From contig NZ_BMCU01000005.1 in assembly GCF_014635345.1 (NCBI RefSeq), forward strand, positions 248,001 through 312,000: a stretch of 64,000 bases of DNA. The letters are read 5' to 3'. The number at the start of each line of letters is the position of its first letter. Position 1 is the stretch's first letter. This document shows positions 8,401 through 17,235 of this stretch, piece after piece. Under the pieces are notes generated by a model. The model was not told the DNA's origin. It did no database searches and was given only the letters and a program-made list of their open reading frames with translations. This DNA is from Rhodococcoides trifolii (GTDB lineage Bacteria > Actinomycetota > Actinomycetes > Mycobacteriales > Mycobacteriaceae). A program made the position numbers and the translations under genes.

Positions 8401-8882
8401 GGTCTCCCCACGGCGCCGCTCTCACCGACCTCGTACTCCCCGCCTTCGAGCTGAACGGCGAATTTCTCGCTGCCGCGCAGGACATCACCGAGCCTTCCGG
8501 CCTCACTCCGGCGTGGTGGCAGGTACTCGGCGCGACGATGTCCGAGCCGCTCACGGTGGCGGACATTGCGCGTCGAGTGGGCCTCGGGCTGGCCAGACAA
8601 AGCGTTCAGCGCACCGCCGACATCCTCGTCGAGAGGGGGTGGGCGGAGTATCTCGACAATCCGAAGCACAAGCGGGCCAAACTGTTACAGCCGACCACGG
8701 CCGGCATGAGCACGGTCCGAGAGCTGAGGGACCGGCAACATGCGTGGTCCGACGCGGTGGGCGAGGCGGTCGGTGTCGACGAACTGCAGTCGTTCCACCG
8801 GACGCTGGAGAAGATCGTCACGGCATCGCGTTCCTACCGCGACACGACGAGAACATCGGCGCAGAACTCCGATTCACCCTGA
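8397..8882 (+). CDS. MarR-type winged-helix regulator
   Basis: A 161-residue protein with a winged helix-turn-helix: helices around TVADIARRVGLGLARQSVQR (residues about 53-72) and a wing near NPKHKRAKL. The helix after the wing resembles the MarR dimerisation region. It begins at a GTG that overlaps the TGA of the PfpI gene, so translation is probably coupled. The regulator most likely binds the TTGACAG-type palindromes ahead of the operon and represses both genes. The inducing signal is unknown. Confidence 0.8.
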   Translation: MRSPHGAALTDLVLPAFELNGEFLAAAQDITEPSGLTPAWWQVLGATMSEPLTVADIARRVGLGLARQSVQRTADILVERGWAEYLDNPKHKRAKLLQPTTAGMSTVRELRDRQHAWSDAVGEAVGVDELQSFHRTLEKIVTASRSYRDTTRTSAQNSDSP

Positions 8883-8912
8883 CAGAATCGCACGCGGCTC
8901 TAGGCTCCGACC

Positions 8913-9908
8913 ATGACCGACGTGATGCGTGACGAGATTGCGCGTCCATGGCAACGAGCGCGATCGAGCGGACTCGCTCCGGCGGACTCGGTGAACCAGT
9001 TCAGCGTCTCCGACGTCGACCGCCGCAGCCGCCTCCTCGCCGCCGCCAACCCGGTTCTCGACCGCATGGAGAGCGTCCTCGCCGGCAGCGGATACTGCGT
9101 ACTGCTCGCCGACCGCGACGCCCGATTGGTCGATCTACGGTTCGGTACACACCGATTGCAGGACGCGGTGACGGCGGCGGGTGCGGTCGTCGGGCGCCCG
9201 TTCACCGAGGAAACCTCCGGCACCAATTCGATTGCCACAGTGCACAAAACGCGCGCTCCGCTTGCCGTCCGCGGCGAGGAGCACTACATCGAGGGCATGA
9301 AGGAGTTCAGCTGCTACGGCTATCCGCTGCTGCACCCGGTGACGCAGCGGATCGAGGGTGTCCTGGACATCACCTTTCACGCGAGCGAGGACAACCCTCT
9401 TCTCGAACCGATGCTCGTCTACGCGGCGCACGACATTCAGGGCCGACTCGTCGAAGTCACCCGCACGAGCGAGCAGATGTTGTTCGCGGAATTTCAGCGG
9501 GTGTCGATGCGTCGACGCGGAGCACCTGTCATCGCGATCGCCGACGAAATACTGCTCGAGAATTCGGAGGCGGGCCGGGTGGTCAGCACCGCGGATCACA
9601 ACGCCCTGCGCGCGATGACCGACGGCGCAGTTCATCGGCGGGGGTCGATCCAGCGCGTGATGCTGAGCTCCGGCGTCCACGCTGCGGTCCGCTGGGAGCG
9701 ACCCGAGGCCGGGGTCGGCATCGTCATCGAGATCGACCCGATCGACGACGGCGGCGCTCACCTCACGGCACTGGACCTTGCGATGCGTGAAGCCATCGTC
9801 GCCGAACTGGATCGGCAACACGGCAACAAACGCACGACAGCGGAGGCGCTGCGGATGAGCCGAACCACGCTGTACAAGCGGATGCGGGACCTCGGAATCT
9901 TCGGATGA
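8913..9908 (+). CDS. GAF-domain Fis-type transcriptional regulator (AcoR-like, no AAA domain)
   Basis: A 331-residue regulator. An N-terminal AcoR-like GAF region spans about residues 30-190 (ETSGTNSIATV and YGYPLLHPVTQRIEGVLDI are typical). A C-terminal Fis helix-turn-helix follows at residues about 285-328 (NKRTTAEALRMSRTTLYKRM). The sigma-54-interacting AAA+ ATPase found in AcoR itself is absent, as is common in actinobacteria. It sits 58 bp before an aldehyde dehydrogenase and alcohol dehydrogenase pair on the same strand and probably activates them in response to an alcohol- or aldehyde-derived effector. TAGGCT at 8901-8906, six bases before the ATG, suggests a leaderless mRNA. Confidence 0.87.
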   Translation: MTDVMRDEIARPWQRARSSGLAPADSVNQFSVSDVDRRSRLLAAANPVLDRMESVLAGSGYCVLLADRDARLVDLRFGTHRLQDAVTAAGAVVGRPFTEETSGTNSIATVHKTRAPLAVRGEEHYIEGMKEFSCYGYPLLHPVTQRIEGVLDITFHASEDNPLLEPMLVYAAHDIQGRLVEVTRTSEQMLFAEFQRVSMRRRGAPVIAIADEILLENSEAGRVVSTADHNALRAMTDGAVHRRGSIQRVMLSSGVHAAVRWERPEAGVGIVIEIDPIDDGGAHLTALDLAMREAIVAELDRQHGNKRTTAEALRMSRTTLYKRMRDLGIFG

Positions 9909-9966
9909 GCTGAGAATGTCCAGAACCTGAACACACACCGTCAGTGATCTGGGTCACTATGGATGC

Positions 9967-11427
9967 ATGACCCAAACCATGGAGCAGTTACACGTCGACA
10001 CGTTGTTCATCGGCGGCGAGAACGTCGTACCGCAGTCGAGCGCTCGCATCGAGGTGCGATCGGCCAGTACCGAGGAAGTGATCGGTTCGGTACCCGAGGC
10101 GTCCGAAGCAGACGTCGACGCTGCCGTTGCCGCAGCGCGCCGAGCATTCGACGATCCGAACGGGTGGAGCCAGTGGGAGCCCGCGCGTCGGGCCGACGCG
10201 CTGGATCGCCTGGCCGACGAACTCGAACGCCGCGCCGAGCGCATCGCGCAATTGGTGTCCGCTCAGAACGGGATGCCGATCGCGATCGCGGTGCAACTCG
10301 AGGGAGGGTTCCCGATCGCGCTCGTGCGGTACTTCGCCGGCCTGGCCCGCGAGTCGACGTTCGAGGAATCGCACCCGCACATGATCGGCGGCACCACGAC
10401 CGTGAGGCGTGAGCCGATCGGCGTCGTCGGCGCGATCGTGCCGTGGAACTTCCCCGAGACCTTGGCTGCGTTCAAGCACGCACCCGCCCTGGCCGCCGGC
10501 TGCACCATCGTCATCAAGCCCTCGCCCGAAACAGTGCTCGACGGTGTCGTCTTCGCCGAAGCCGTTCAGGCCGCGGGCATCCCGGCGGGAGTCGTCAACA
10601 TCGTTCCCGGCGGCCGCGACATCGGGTCGTACCTCGTCTCGCATCCCGGCGTCGACAAGATCTCGTTCACCGGATCCACTGCGGCCGGACGGTCGATCGC
10701 CGAGACCTGCGGCCGGTTGCTGCGGCCCGTCACCCTCGAGCTCGGCGGCAAGTCCGCCTCGATCATTCTCGAAGACGCGAACCTCGACCTCGCCAGCATC
10801 GGTGAGAACCTGTTCGGCGCAACGCTTCTCAACAACGGCCAGACCTGCTTCCTCGGCACCCGCATCCTCGCCCCGCGCAGCCGCTACGACGAGGTGGTGG
10901 GCATGTTCGAAGCGTTCGCCAACTCGCTCGCCGTTGGTGACGCACTCGATCCGGCTACCCAGATCGGACCCATGGCCAGCGAACGTCAGCGCGACCGCGT
11001 CGAGGGATACATCGCGAAGGGCAGCGGTGACGGTGCACGCCTCGTCACCGGCGGTGGTCGACCCGACCATCTCGACAAGGGCTGGTTCGTGCAGCCGACG
11101 ATCTTCGCCGACGTCGACAACCAGCAGACCATCGCGCAGGAGGAGATCTTCGGACCCGTTCTGGCCGTCATTCCGTACGGCGACGAAGACGAGGCGATCC
11201 GCTTGGCCAACGATTCGGACTTCGGACTCGGCGGCAGCGTGTGGACCTCGGACGACGATCACGGGTACGAGGTCGCGAAGAAGATCCGCACCGGAACCAT
11301 CGGCATCAACCACTACATGGTCGATCCCAGTTCGCCGTTCGGCGGCGTGAAGGACAGCGGCATCGGCCGCGAGCTCGGGCCCGAGGCCATGGGCAGCTTC
11401 CAGCAACTCAAGTCCATCTACAGGTAG
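9967..11427 (+). CDS. Aldehyde dehydrogenase (NAD-dependent family)
   Basis: A 486-residue ALDH-superfamily enzyme of normal length. The cofactor-binding segment is IVPWNFPETLAAFKHAPAL, the Gly-rich loop FTGSTAAGR, the general-base Glu lies in LELGGKSA, and the catalytic Cys is in NNGQTCFLGTR. EEIFGPVLAV and SPFGGVKDSGIGRE complete the signature. Its preferred aldehyde is unknown; pairing with a nicotinoprotein alcohol dehydrogenase 12 bp downstream suggests the two oxidise an alcohol to an acid in sequence. A -10-like CACTAT at 9955-9960 lies six bases before the ATG, pointing to leaderless initiation under the preceding GAF/Fis regulator. Confidence 0.92.
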   Translation: MTQTMEQLHVDTLFIGGENVVPQSSARIEVRSASTEEVIGSVPEASEADVDAAVAAARRAFDDPNGWSQWEPARRADALDRLADELERRAERIAQLVSAQNGMPIAIAVQLEGGFPIALVRYFAGLARESTFEESHPHMIGGTTTVRREPIGVVGAIVPWNFPETLAAFKHAPALAAGCTIVIKPSPETVLDGVVFAEAVQAAGIPAGVVNIVPGGRDIGSYLVSHPGVDKISFTGSTAAGRSIAETCGRLLRPVTLELGGKSASIILEDANLDLASIGENLFGATLLNNGQTCFLGTRILAPRSRYDEVVGMFEAFANSLAVGDALDPATQIGPMASERQRDRVEGYIAKGSGDGARLVTGGGRPDHLDKGWFVQPTIFADVDNQQTIAQEEIFGPVLAVIPYGDEDEAIRLANDSDFGLGGSVWTSDDDHGYEVAKKIRTGTIGINHYMVDPSSPFGGVKDSGIGRELGPEAMGSFQQLKSIYR

Positions 11428-11439
11428 GGAGACTCCACC

Positions 11440-12552
11440 GTGAAGACGAAAGCAGCAGTCCTCTTCGAAGCCCACAAGCCGTTCGAGATCATGGAACTCG
11501 ACCTCGAAAAGCCCAGAGCCGGTGAGGTACTCATCAAATACACCGCCGCCGGCCTGTGTCACTCCGATCTGCACCTGATCGACGGCGATCTTCCGCCACG
11601 CTTCCCGATGGTCGGTGGGCACGAGGGGTCCGGCATCATCGAGGAGATCGGCGAAGGCGTCACCAAAGTGAAGGTGGGCGATCACGTCGTGTGTTCGTTC
11701 ATCCCGAACTGCGGCACCTGTCGTTACTGCTCGACCGGACGGCAGAGCATCTGCGACATGGGCGCCACCATTCTCGAAGGCTGCCTGCCCGACGGCACGT
11801 TCCGCTTCCACGACAGCAAGGGCTCCGACATCGGCGGAATGTGCATGCTGGGCACCTTCTCCGAGCGCGCCGTCATTTCGCAGCACTCCGTGGTCAAGGT
11901 CGACGAGTGGCTCCCCTTGGAGACGGCAGTGCTCGTCGGCTGCGGCGTTCCCTCGGGGTGGGGCACGGCCGTCTACGCGGGCGGTGTCCGCGCCGGCGAT
12001 TCGGTGATCATCTACGGCATCGGCGGACTCGGCATCAACGCCGTGCAAGGCGCGGTCATGGCCGGCGCCCGGCACATCGTGGTCGTCGACCCGGTCCAGA
12101 TGAAGCGTGATCAAGCGATGAAATTCGGTGCGACGCACGCCTTTGCGGACGCCGCGTCCGCGCAGGAGAAGTTGACGGAACTGACGTGGGGCCAGGGTGC
12201 CGATCAGGCCCTCATCCTCGTCGGCACCGTGGACGAGGACGTGGTCTCGGCGGCCGTCGCCGCGATCGGTAAGGGTGGAACCGTGGTCATCACCGGCCTC
12301 GCCGATCCGACCAAGCTCACAGTCCATGTGTCCGGCACCGACCTGACCTTGAACCAGAAGACCATCAAGGGCGCACTGTTCGGGTCGGCCAATCCGCAGT
12401 ACGACATCGTCAAGCTGCTGCGCATGTACGACCAGGGTCAGCTCAAGCTCGACGAACTGATCACCACCACGTACGACCTCGAGCACGTCAACGAGGGCTA
12501 CCAGGATCTACGCGACGGCAAGAACATTCGCGGCGTCATCCACTACTCGTAG
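11440..12552 (+). CDS. NDMA-dependent (nicotinoprotein) alcohol dehydrogenase, Rxyl_3153 type
   Basis: A 370-residue zinc alcohol dehydrogenase. Catalytic zinc ligands are in GLCHSDLH and GGHEGSG, the structural-zinc region is CGTCRYCSTGRQSIC, and the Rossmann motif is GIGGLGINA. It matches the NDMA-dependent group (TIGR03989), in which NADH stays bound. These enzymes are known to depend on mycofactocin as external electron carrier; no mycofactocin genes lie in this window, so they would have to be elsewhere. It starts with GTG 12 bp after the aldehyde dehydrogenase, probably as the second gene of an operon, and ends just before a strong hairpin. Confidence 0.87.
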   Translation: MKTKAAVLFEAHKPFEIMELDLEKPRAGEVLIKYTAAGLCHSDLHLIDGDLPPRFPMVGGHEGSGIIEEIGEGVTKVKVGDHVVCSFIPNCGTCRYCSTGRQSICDMGATILEGCLPDGTFRFHDSKGSDIGGMCMLGTFSERAVISQHSVVKVDEWLPLETAVLVGCGVPSGWGTAVYAGGVRAGDSVIIYGIGGLGINAVQGAVMAGARHIVVVDPVQMKRDQAMKFGATHAFADAASAQEKLTELTWGQGADQALILVGTVDEDVVSAAVAAIGKGGTVVITGLADPTKLTVHVSGTDLTLNQKTIKGALFGSANPQYDIVKLLRMYDQGQLKLDELITTTYDLEHVNEGYQDLRDGKNIRGVIHYS

Positions 12553-12559
12553 GTCGAGG

Positions 12560-12590
12560 CCTGGACGGTGTGCACGTCACACCGTCCAGG
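12560..12590. terminator. Bidirectional hairpin between the alcohol dehydrogenase and korB
   Basis: Thirteen-base-pair perfect stem (CCTGGACGGTGTG / CACACCGTCCAGG) with a 5-nt loop, lying 7 bp after the alcohol dehydrogenase stop. The right arm also encodes the last codons of the convergent korB gene (stop at 12579-12577). It has no T-run, as is usual for high-GC actinobacterial terminators. Confidence 0.7.
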
Positions 12591-13605
12591 TGTCACGGCC
12601 CAGAAGTAGCTGCTGCAGAGACGAATCCGATGTGGGCTGGTCCGCCTGCGCTCGGGCTACCTGGTCCCGCGCCGCGTCGTCGTACGTGGTGCGCGCAACG
12701 CTACGGAATACACCGGTCAGGGTGTGCGTGAGATCCTGATCCGAGAGCCTCGACAGCGCGTACGCGTACTCGGGGTCGTCGGTGTGCGCATCGTGCACCA
12801 CGATGTCCGATGCTTCGGATGTCGGCCGTACCGCAAGACCGAAACCGTCTCGGACGACGCAGAATTCACCGTCCGTGCCGAACACGATGGGCTCACCGTG
12901 AACCAGCGGGACGAGTCGCTGTTCGTAGCCCTCTTTGCGTAGCACGTCGAACGAGCCGTCGTTGAAGATGGGGCAATCCTGGAAGATCTCGACGAAGGCC
13001 GTCCCGCGATGCTGCGCGGCCTCACGGAGCACCGCAGTCACACCCTTGCGGTCCGAATCCAGCGCTCGTGCAGCGAAAGTCGCCTCTGCGCCCAACGCAA
13101 GCGACAACGTGTTGAACGGGTGATCGAGCGAACCCATCGGAGTCGACTTGGTGACCTTGCCGACCTCCGACGTCGGTGAGTACTGCCCCTTCGTCAATCC
13201 GTAGATCCTGTTGTTGAACAACAGGATCGTCATGTTGACGTTGCGACGTAGCGCATGAATCAGGTGGTTGCCGCCGATGGACAGCGCATCACCGTCACCG
13301 GTGATGACCCACACCGCGAGATCCGGGCGGGTGACTGCGAGCCCGGTCGCGATCGCGGGTGCACGACCGTGAATGGAGTGGATGCCGTATGCGTCCAGGT
13401 AGTACGGAAACCGGCTCGAGCAGCCGATGCCCGAGACGAACATCATGTTCTCCTTGCGGAGACCCAGCTCCGGAAGGAAGCTCTTGATGGTTGCAAGAAT
13501 GACGTAGTCACCGCACCCCGGGCACCAGCGCACCTCTTGGTCCGACGCGTAGTCCTTGGCCTTGAGCACGGTGTCGGTTGTCGGCACACCCATGAACGCA
13601 GTCAT
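12577..13605 (-). CDS. korB: 2-oxoacid:ferredoxin oxidoreductase, beta subunit (KorB)
   Basis: A 342-residue thiamine-diphosphate subunit. WCPGCGDY and GIGCSSRFPYY provide the cysteines that bind the [4Fe-4S] cluster together with a later Cys (FQDCPIFN). The ThDP/Mg motif is GDGDALSIGGNH...NNRIYGLTKGQ. It pairs with KorA, whose stop overlaps this start by one base (TGATG). The pair resembles mycobacterial KorAB, which oxidatively decarboxylates 2-oxoglutarate to succinyl-CoA with ferredoxin as acceptor, giving an anaplerotic, O2-tolerant alternative to the 2-oxoglutarate dehydrogenase complex. The substrate is inferred from family resemblance. Confidence 0.92.
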   Translation of the reverse strand: MTAFMGVPTTDTVLKAKDYASDQEVRWCPGCGDYVILATIKSFLPELGLRKENMMFVSGIGCSSRFPYYLDAYGIHSIHGRAPAIATGLAVTRPDLAVWVITGDGDALSIGGNHLIHALRRNVNMTILLFNNRIYGLTKGQYSPTSEVGKVTKSTPMGSLDHPFNTLSLALGAEATFAARALDSDRKGVTAVLREAAQHRGTAFVEIFQDCPIFNDGSFDVLRKEGYEQRLVPLVHGEPIVFGTDGEFCVVRDGFGLAVRPTSEASDIVVHDAHTDDPEYAYALSRLSDQDLTHTLTGVFRSVARTTYDDAARDQVARAQADQPTSDSSLQQLLLGRDTWTV

Positions 13606-15488
13606 CACTTCACCTCTACCGTCGCCAGCGCGCGGGTTCGTTTGTCGTGTTCCTTCTCGCGCAACGTCCCGTCGTGAGCCGCGGCGATGACGTCGGTCAG
13701 TTCGTCCCCCGTGAACGCCATGCCCTCGACCTTGGTGACCGAGATGATGTCGACGAGGTAGCGCGCCCGCAGGATCAGCGCCAACTGCCCGAGGTTCATC
13801 TCCGGGAGAACGACGGTGTCGTACCCCGACAGCACGTCTCCGAGGTTGGCGGGCAATGGATTCAGCGTGCGCAGCTGGGCGTGGGCAACGGATGTTCCGC
13901 CGCGGCGGGCCCGGCGGCATGCCTCACCGATCGGTCCGTACGAGCTGCCCCAACCGACCATGAGAACCGTTGCGTTGCCGTCCGGGTCGTCGACCACGAC
14001 GTCGGGCACCTCGATGCCGTCGATCTTGGCTTGGCGCAGACGCACCATCAGGTCGTGATTGGCGGGGTCGTAGGAGATGTCACCCGATCCGTTGGCTTTC
14101 TCGAGACCGCCGATGCGATGCTCGAGTCCCGCCACGCCAGGGAGTGCCCAGGCGCGGGCGAGGGTGTGTGGGTCGCGGGCGTAGGGGGCGTACTCCGCAG
14201 TCTGCGTCGTGAATTCGGGGTCGATGGGCGCAAGATCCGCGACGTCCGGAACGGACCACGGTTCACTGCCGTTCGCAATGGACCCGTCCGAGAGGATGAT
14301 GACCGGAGTCCGGTATGTCAGCGCGATCCGGGACGCTTCGACCGCGATGTCGAAGCAGTCGGCGGGAGACTTCGGCGCGAGCACGGCGACCGGCGATTCG
14401 CCGTTGCGGCCGAACAGGGCCTGCAGAAGATCGGCCTGTTCGGTTTTCGTGGGCAGACCGGTCGAGGGACCACCGCGCTGCACGTCGACGATGACGAGCG
14501 GCAGCTCGGTCATCACGGCCAGGCCGATGGTCTCGCTCTTGAGCGCCAGGCCGGGACCGGACGTGCTGGTCACTCCGAGCGCACCGCCGAACGACGCCCC
14601 CAGTGCCGCACCGATTCCCGCGATCTCGTCCTCGGCCTGCAAGGTGGTGACGCCGAAATTCTTGTGCTTGCTGAGCTCGTGCAGGATGTCCGACGCCGGC
14701 GTGATGGGGTACGTCCCGAGGAACACCTGCAGGCCCGAGAGTTGGCCTGCCGCAACGATTCCGTAGGACATCGCCGTGTTGCCGGTGATCTGCCGGTACG
14801 TGCCCGCGGGTAACGATGCGGCCGCGACCTCGTAGGTGGCGCCGAAGGATTCGGTCGTCTCGCCGTAGTTCCACCCGGCGCGGAACGCGAGCCGGTTGGC
14901 CTCGGCGATGTCGGGCTTCGAGGCGAACTTCTCCCGCAGATAGCGCTCGGTGTTCTCCGTGGGTCGGTGGTACATCCAGCTCAGCAGTCCGAGCGCGAAC
15001 ATGTTCTTCGCGCGCTCGCCGTCCTTCTTGCTCACTCCCGACGGCTCGACCGCGCCGATGGTCAGCGTGGCCATGGGAACGTCGTGCACCACGTACTCGC
15101 TCAACGACTCGTCGTCGAGCGGATTGACGGCGTACCCCACCTTGGTGAGGTTGCGCTTGGTGAACTCGTCCGAGTTCACGATCAACATGCCGCCGCGAGG
15201 AAGGTCCGCGATGTTCGCCTTCAGCGCCGCCGGGTTCATCGCCACCAGAACGTCCGGCCTATCCCCCGCGGTCAGAATGTCGTAGTCCGCGATCTGGATC
15301 TGAAACGACGACACCCCGGGCAGCGTTCCCTGAGGTGCACGGATCTCGGCGGGAAAATTGGGCTGCGTGGCGAGGTCGTTACCGAACGCCGCCGCCTCCG
15401 ACGTGAAGCGGTCCCCCGTCAGCTGCATCCCGTCACCGGAATCACCGGCGAACCGAATGACCACCTTCTCCAGCTTCGTCGTCGACAC
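13605..15488 (-). CDS. korA: 2-oxoacid:ferredoxin oxidoreductase, alpha (gamma-alpha fusion) subunit (KorA)
   Basis: A 627-residue fusion of the gamma domain (residues about 1-190, beginning KVVIRFAGDSGDGMQLTGDR) and the alpha domain (from about 215: GNTAMSYGIVAAGQLSG, TYPITPASDILHEL, TSTSGPGLALKSE). This is the two-subunit arrangement of actinobacterial KorAB. It starts at a GTG at 15488 and is translationally coupled to korB. No ferredoxin gene is adjacent, so the electron acceptor must be encoded elsewhere. The 52 bp before the next gene on the same strand contain no clear terminator. Confidence 0.92.
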   Translation of the reverse strand: MSTTKLEKVVIRFAGDSGDGMQLTGDRFTSEAAAFGNDLATQPNFPAEIRAPQGTLPGVSSFQIQIADYDILTAGDRPDVLVAMNPAALKANIADLPRGGMLIVNSDEFTKRNLTKVGYAVNPLDDESLSEYVVHDVPMATLTIGAVEPSGVSKKDGERAKNMFALGLLSWMYHRPTENTERYLREKFASKPDIAEANRLAFRAGWNYGETTESFGATYEVAAASLPAGTYRQITGNTAMSYGIVAAGQLSGLQVFLGTYPITPASDILHELSKHKNFGVTTLQAEDEIAGIGAALGASFGGALGVTSTSGPGLALKSETIGLAVMTELPLVIVDVQRGGPSTGLPTKTEQADLLQALFGRNGESPVAVLAPKSPADCFDIAVEASRIALTYRTPVIILSDGSIANGSEPWSVPDVADLAPIDPEFTTQTAEYAPYARDPHTLARAWALPGVAGLEHRIGGLEKANGSGDISYDPANHDLMVRLRQAKIDGIEVPDVVVDDPDGNATVLMVGWGSSYGPIGEACRRARRGGTSVAHAQLRTLNPLPANLGDVLSGYDTVVLPEMNLGQLALILRARYLVDIISVTKVEGMAFTGDELTDVIAAAHDGTLREKEHDKRTRALATVEVK

Positions 15489-15540
15489 TCGGCCCCACCC
15501 CTCTAGTGACGTTGCTCACCTCGACAATGGCACACCGCGG

Positions 15541-16320
15541 TCACACCGTCGGGACCGACCCGATCACGACGGTGCCGCCGACCTCCTCGGACGACTCCAC
15601 CCGCGCGACGAGCCCGCCCGCCTCGACCGCCGCCACAGTGACCGGCGCCTGCAGCACGCTCGTCTCGACGAACAGGTGCCCGCCCGGTGCCAGCCACCGT
15701 CGCGCCTCGGCGCCCACGCGCCGATGAACGTCGACGCCGTCTCTCCCGCCGTCCAGCGCCACGCGCGGTTCGTGATCACGCGCCTCAGGAGGCATGTGCG
15801 CAATCTCGTCGGACGGCACGTAGGGGGCGTTCACGAGCAGCAGGTCGACGGTGCCCATCAGTTCGCGCGGCAGCGCGTCGAAGAGGTCGCCCCCGAACAC
15901 GCGGCCACCGAGGGGCTCGACGTTCGCACGAGCGCACCGCACTGCCGCCGGGTCCAGGTCGGAGGCGACCACGTGGATACCGTCGACGATTCGGGAGAGG
16001 GCGACCCCGAGCGCGCCGGTCCCACAGCACAGGTCGACCACGAGGTCACCGGGAGCGGCCATCGACGCGGCTCGCCGGACCAGGAACTCGGTTCGCTTCC
16101 GTGGCACGAATACCCCGGGTTGCACGACGACGCGGAGTCCGCAGAACTCGGCCCATCCCAGGATCTGCTCGAGTGGAAGCCCGTCGACTCGTCGACGCAC
16201 CATGTCGGCGAGATCGTCCTGCGACGAGGCGGCCTCGATCAACAGGCGCGCTTCGTCTTCGGCGAAGACACATCCGGCGCGGCGGAGGATTGTGACGATG
16301 TCGTGCTGCACGAGGGACAC
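15541..16320 (-). CDS. PrmC/HemK-related protein-(glutamine-N5) methyltransferase homologue
   Basis: About 259 residues of a class I SAM methyltransferase of the PrmC-related group (TIGR03704). An N-terminal helical domain includes RRVDGLPLEQILGWAEFCG, the SAM loop is VVDLCCGTGALGVAL, and a basic or acidic strand VVASDLDPAA follows. Where true PrmC has NPPY this protein reads NAPYVP, as is usual for this subgroup. A substrate other than release factors is therefore likely, and none is known. The start is uncertain: GTG at 16320 or at 16311, neither with a clear ribosome binding site. The gene is divergent from a DUF1275 membrane protein gene. Confidence 0.82.
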   Translation of the reverse strand: MSLVQHDIVTILRRAGCVFAEDEARLLIEAASSQDDLADMVRRRVDGLPLEQILGWAEFCGLRVVVQPGVFVPRKRTEFLVRRAASMAAPGDLVVDLCCGTGALGVALSRIVDGIHVVASDLDPAAVRCARANVEPLGGRVFGGDLFDALPRELMGTVDLLLVNAPYVPSDEIAHMPPEARDHEPRVALDGGRDGVDVHRRVGAEARRWLAPGGHLFVETSVLQAPVTVAAVEAGGLVARVESSEEVGGTVVIGSVPTV

Positions 16321-16551
16321 GGAGAAGAATATCGAATCAGTCGGTACTCTGGATTTCAATCCGAAGAAGACAAATGCGACAAGGGGGCTAGCTGCGTCAT
16401 GAGAATTCGCCGGCGGGTAATTCTTCGCAAATCGAAACGAGTTCTGGGGAGTGGAGTCGGGTCCACCAAAGATGTCGTCGTCACGACTGTCGTGTCGACG
16501 AAAGACGTCATTGCAGACCTCACGGTCGGTGAACACAAGGAGACGACGGAA

Positions 16552-17223
16552 GTGCGGCTCTCCTCGGTTCTGGCCGTGCTGGCCGGATTCGTGGGAGCTG
16601 CGTCGTTCATTCACTCGGCGGGCTACTTCGTCACGTTCATGACGGGAAACACCGAGCGGATGGTGCTCGGATGGTTCACTGGCGATGCTGTACTCGCTTA
16701 CGGCGCAATGATTCTCGTCGCGATGTTCCTGGCCGGGGTGGTGGTTGCCTCACTGGCGAGACGACACCTGTGGTCGAATCACCCTCACGGCGCGACCAAC
16801 CTCACTGCCTTGGCACTGACCGTTGCCGTGGTGCTGGACCTTCGGTTGAGTGGAACGGACACGACATTCTCGCCGACGATCGGCCTGTTGCCCATTTCGT
16901 TCGTGGCGTTCGCAATGGGCGCGCTCAACACGTCCTTCGTCAAGAAGGGTGAAGTATCGATTCCCTTGAGTTACGTCACCGGAACATTGGTGAAACTCGG
17001 GCAGGGTATAGAACGACATATCAGCGGGGGAACCATAAAGGAATGGTCCGATTACGGCATTCTCTACGCGTCGTTCACCGCGGGCGCTGTGCTGGGTGGA
17101 ATTGTCGGAATTCTCGTCGGCGGCGGGTGGATGCTGCTGGCCGCGGCACTCGCGGCCGCAGCCACCAGCATCTACACCTACCGTCGCGACGCCAAGACCG
17201 AACCCTTGGCGCCACTGAAGTGA
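16552..17223 (+). CDS. DUF1275 (YoaK family) membrane protein
   Basis: About 223 residues with six hydrophobic segments and the family motif SAGYFVTFMTGNTERM in the first third. DUF1275/YoaK proteins are inner-membrane proteins of unknown function. I place the start at GTG 16552, which has AAGGAG nine bases upstream and begins just before the first membrane helix. The frame is open back to an ATG at 16399, which would add 51 residues containing a duplicated STKDV motif; those codons look less coding-like. The 3' end converges on the CsbD-like gene. A second, unrelated-looking DUF1275 protein is encoded at 25286-25909. Confidence 0.78.
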   Translation: MRLSSVLAVLAGFVGAASFIHSAGYFVTFMTGNTERMVLGWFTGDAVLAYGAMILVAMFLAGVVVASLARRHLWSNHPHGATNLTALALTVAVVLDLRLSGTDTTFSPTIGLLPISFVAFAMGALNTSFVKKGEVSIPLSYVTGTLVKLGQGIERHISGGTIKEWSDYGILYASFTAGAVLGGIVGILVGGGWMLLAAALAAAATSIYTYRRDAKTEPLAPLK

Positions 17224-17235
17224 CAAGCTGTCAGA

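Noticed and set aside
9988..12486. An 832-codon open frame opposite the aldehyde and alcohol dehydrogenase genes
   Set aside because: It spans two unrelated real genes and shows only low-complexity shadow sequence.
16399..16551. N-terminal extension of the DUF1275 protein from ATG 16399
   Set aside because: Codons look non-coding and the GTG at 16552 has AAGGAG and fits the family start; kept only as an alternative.
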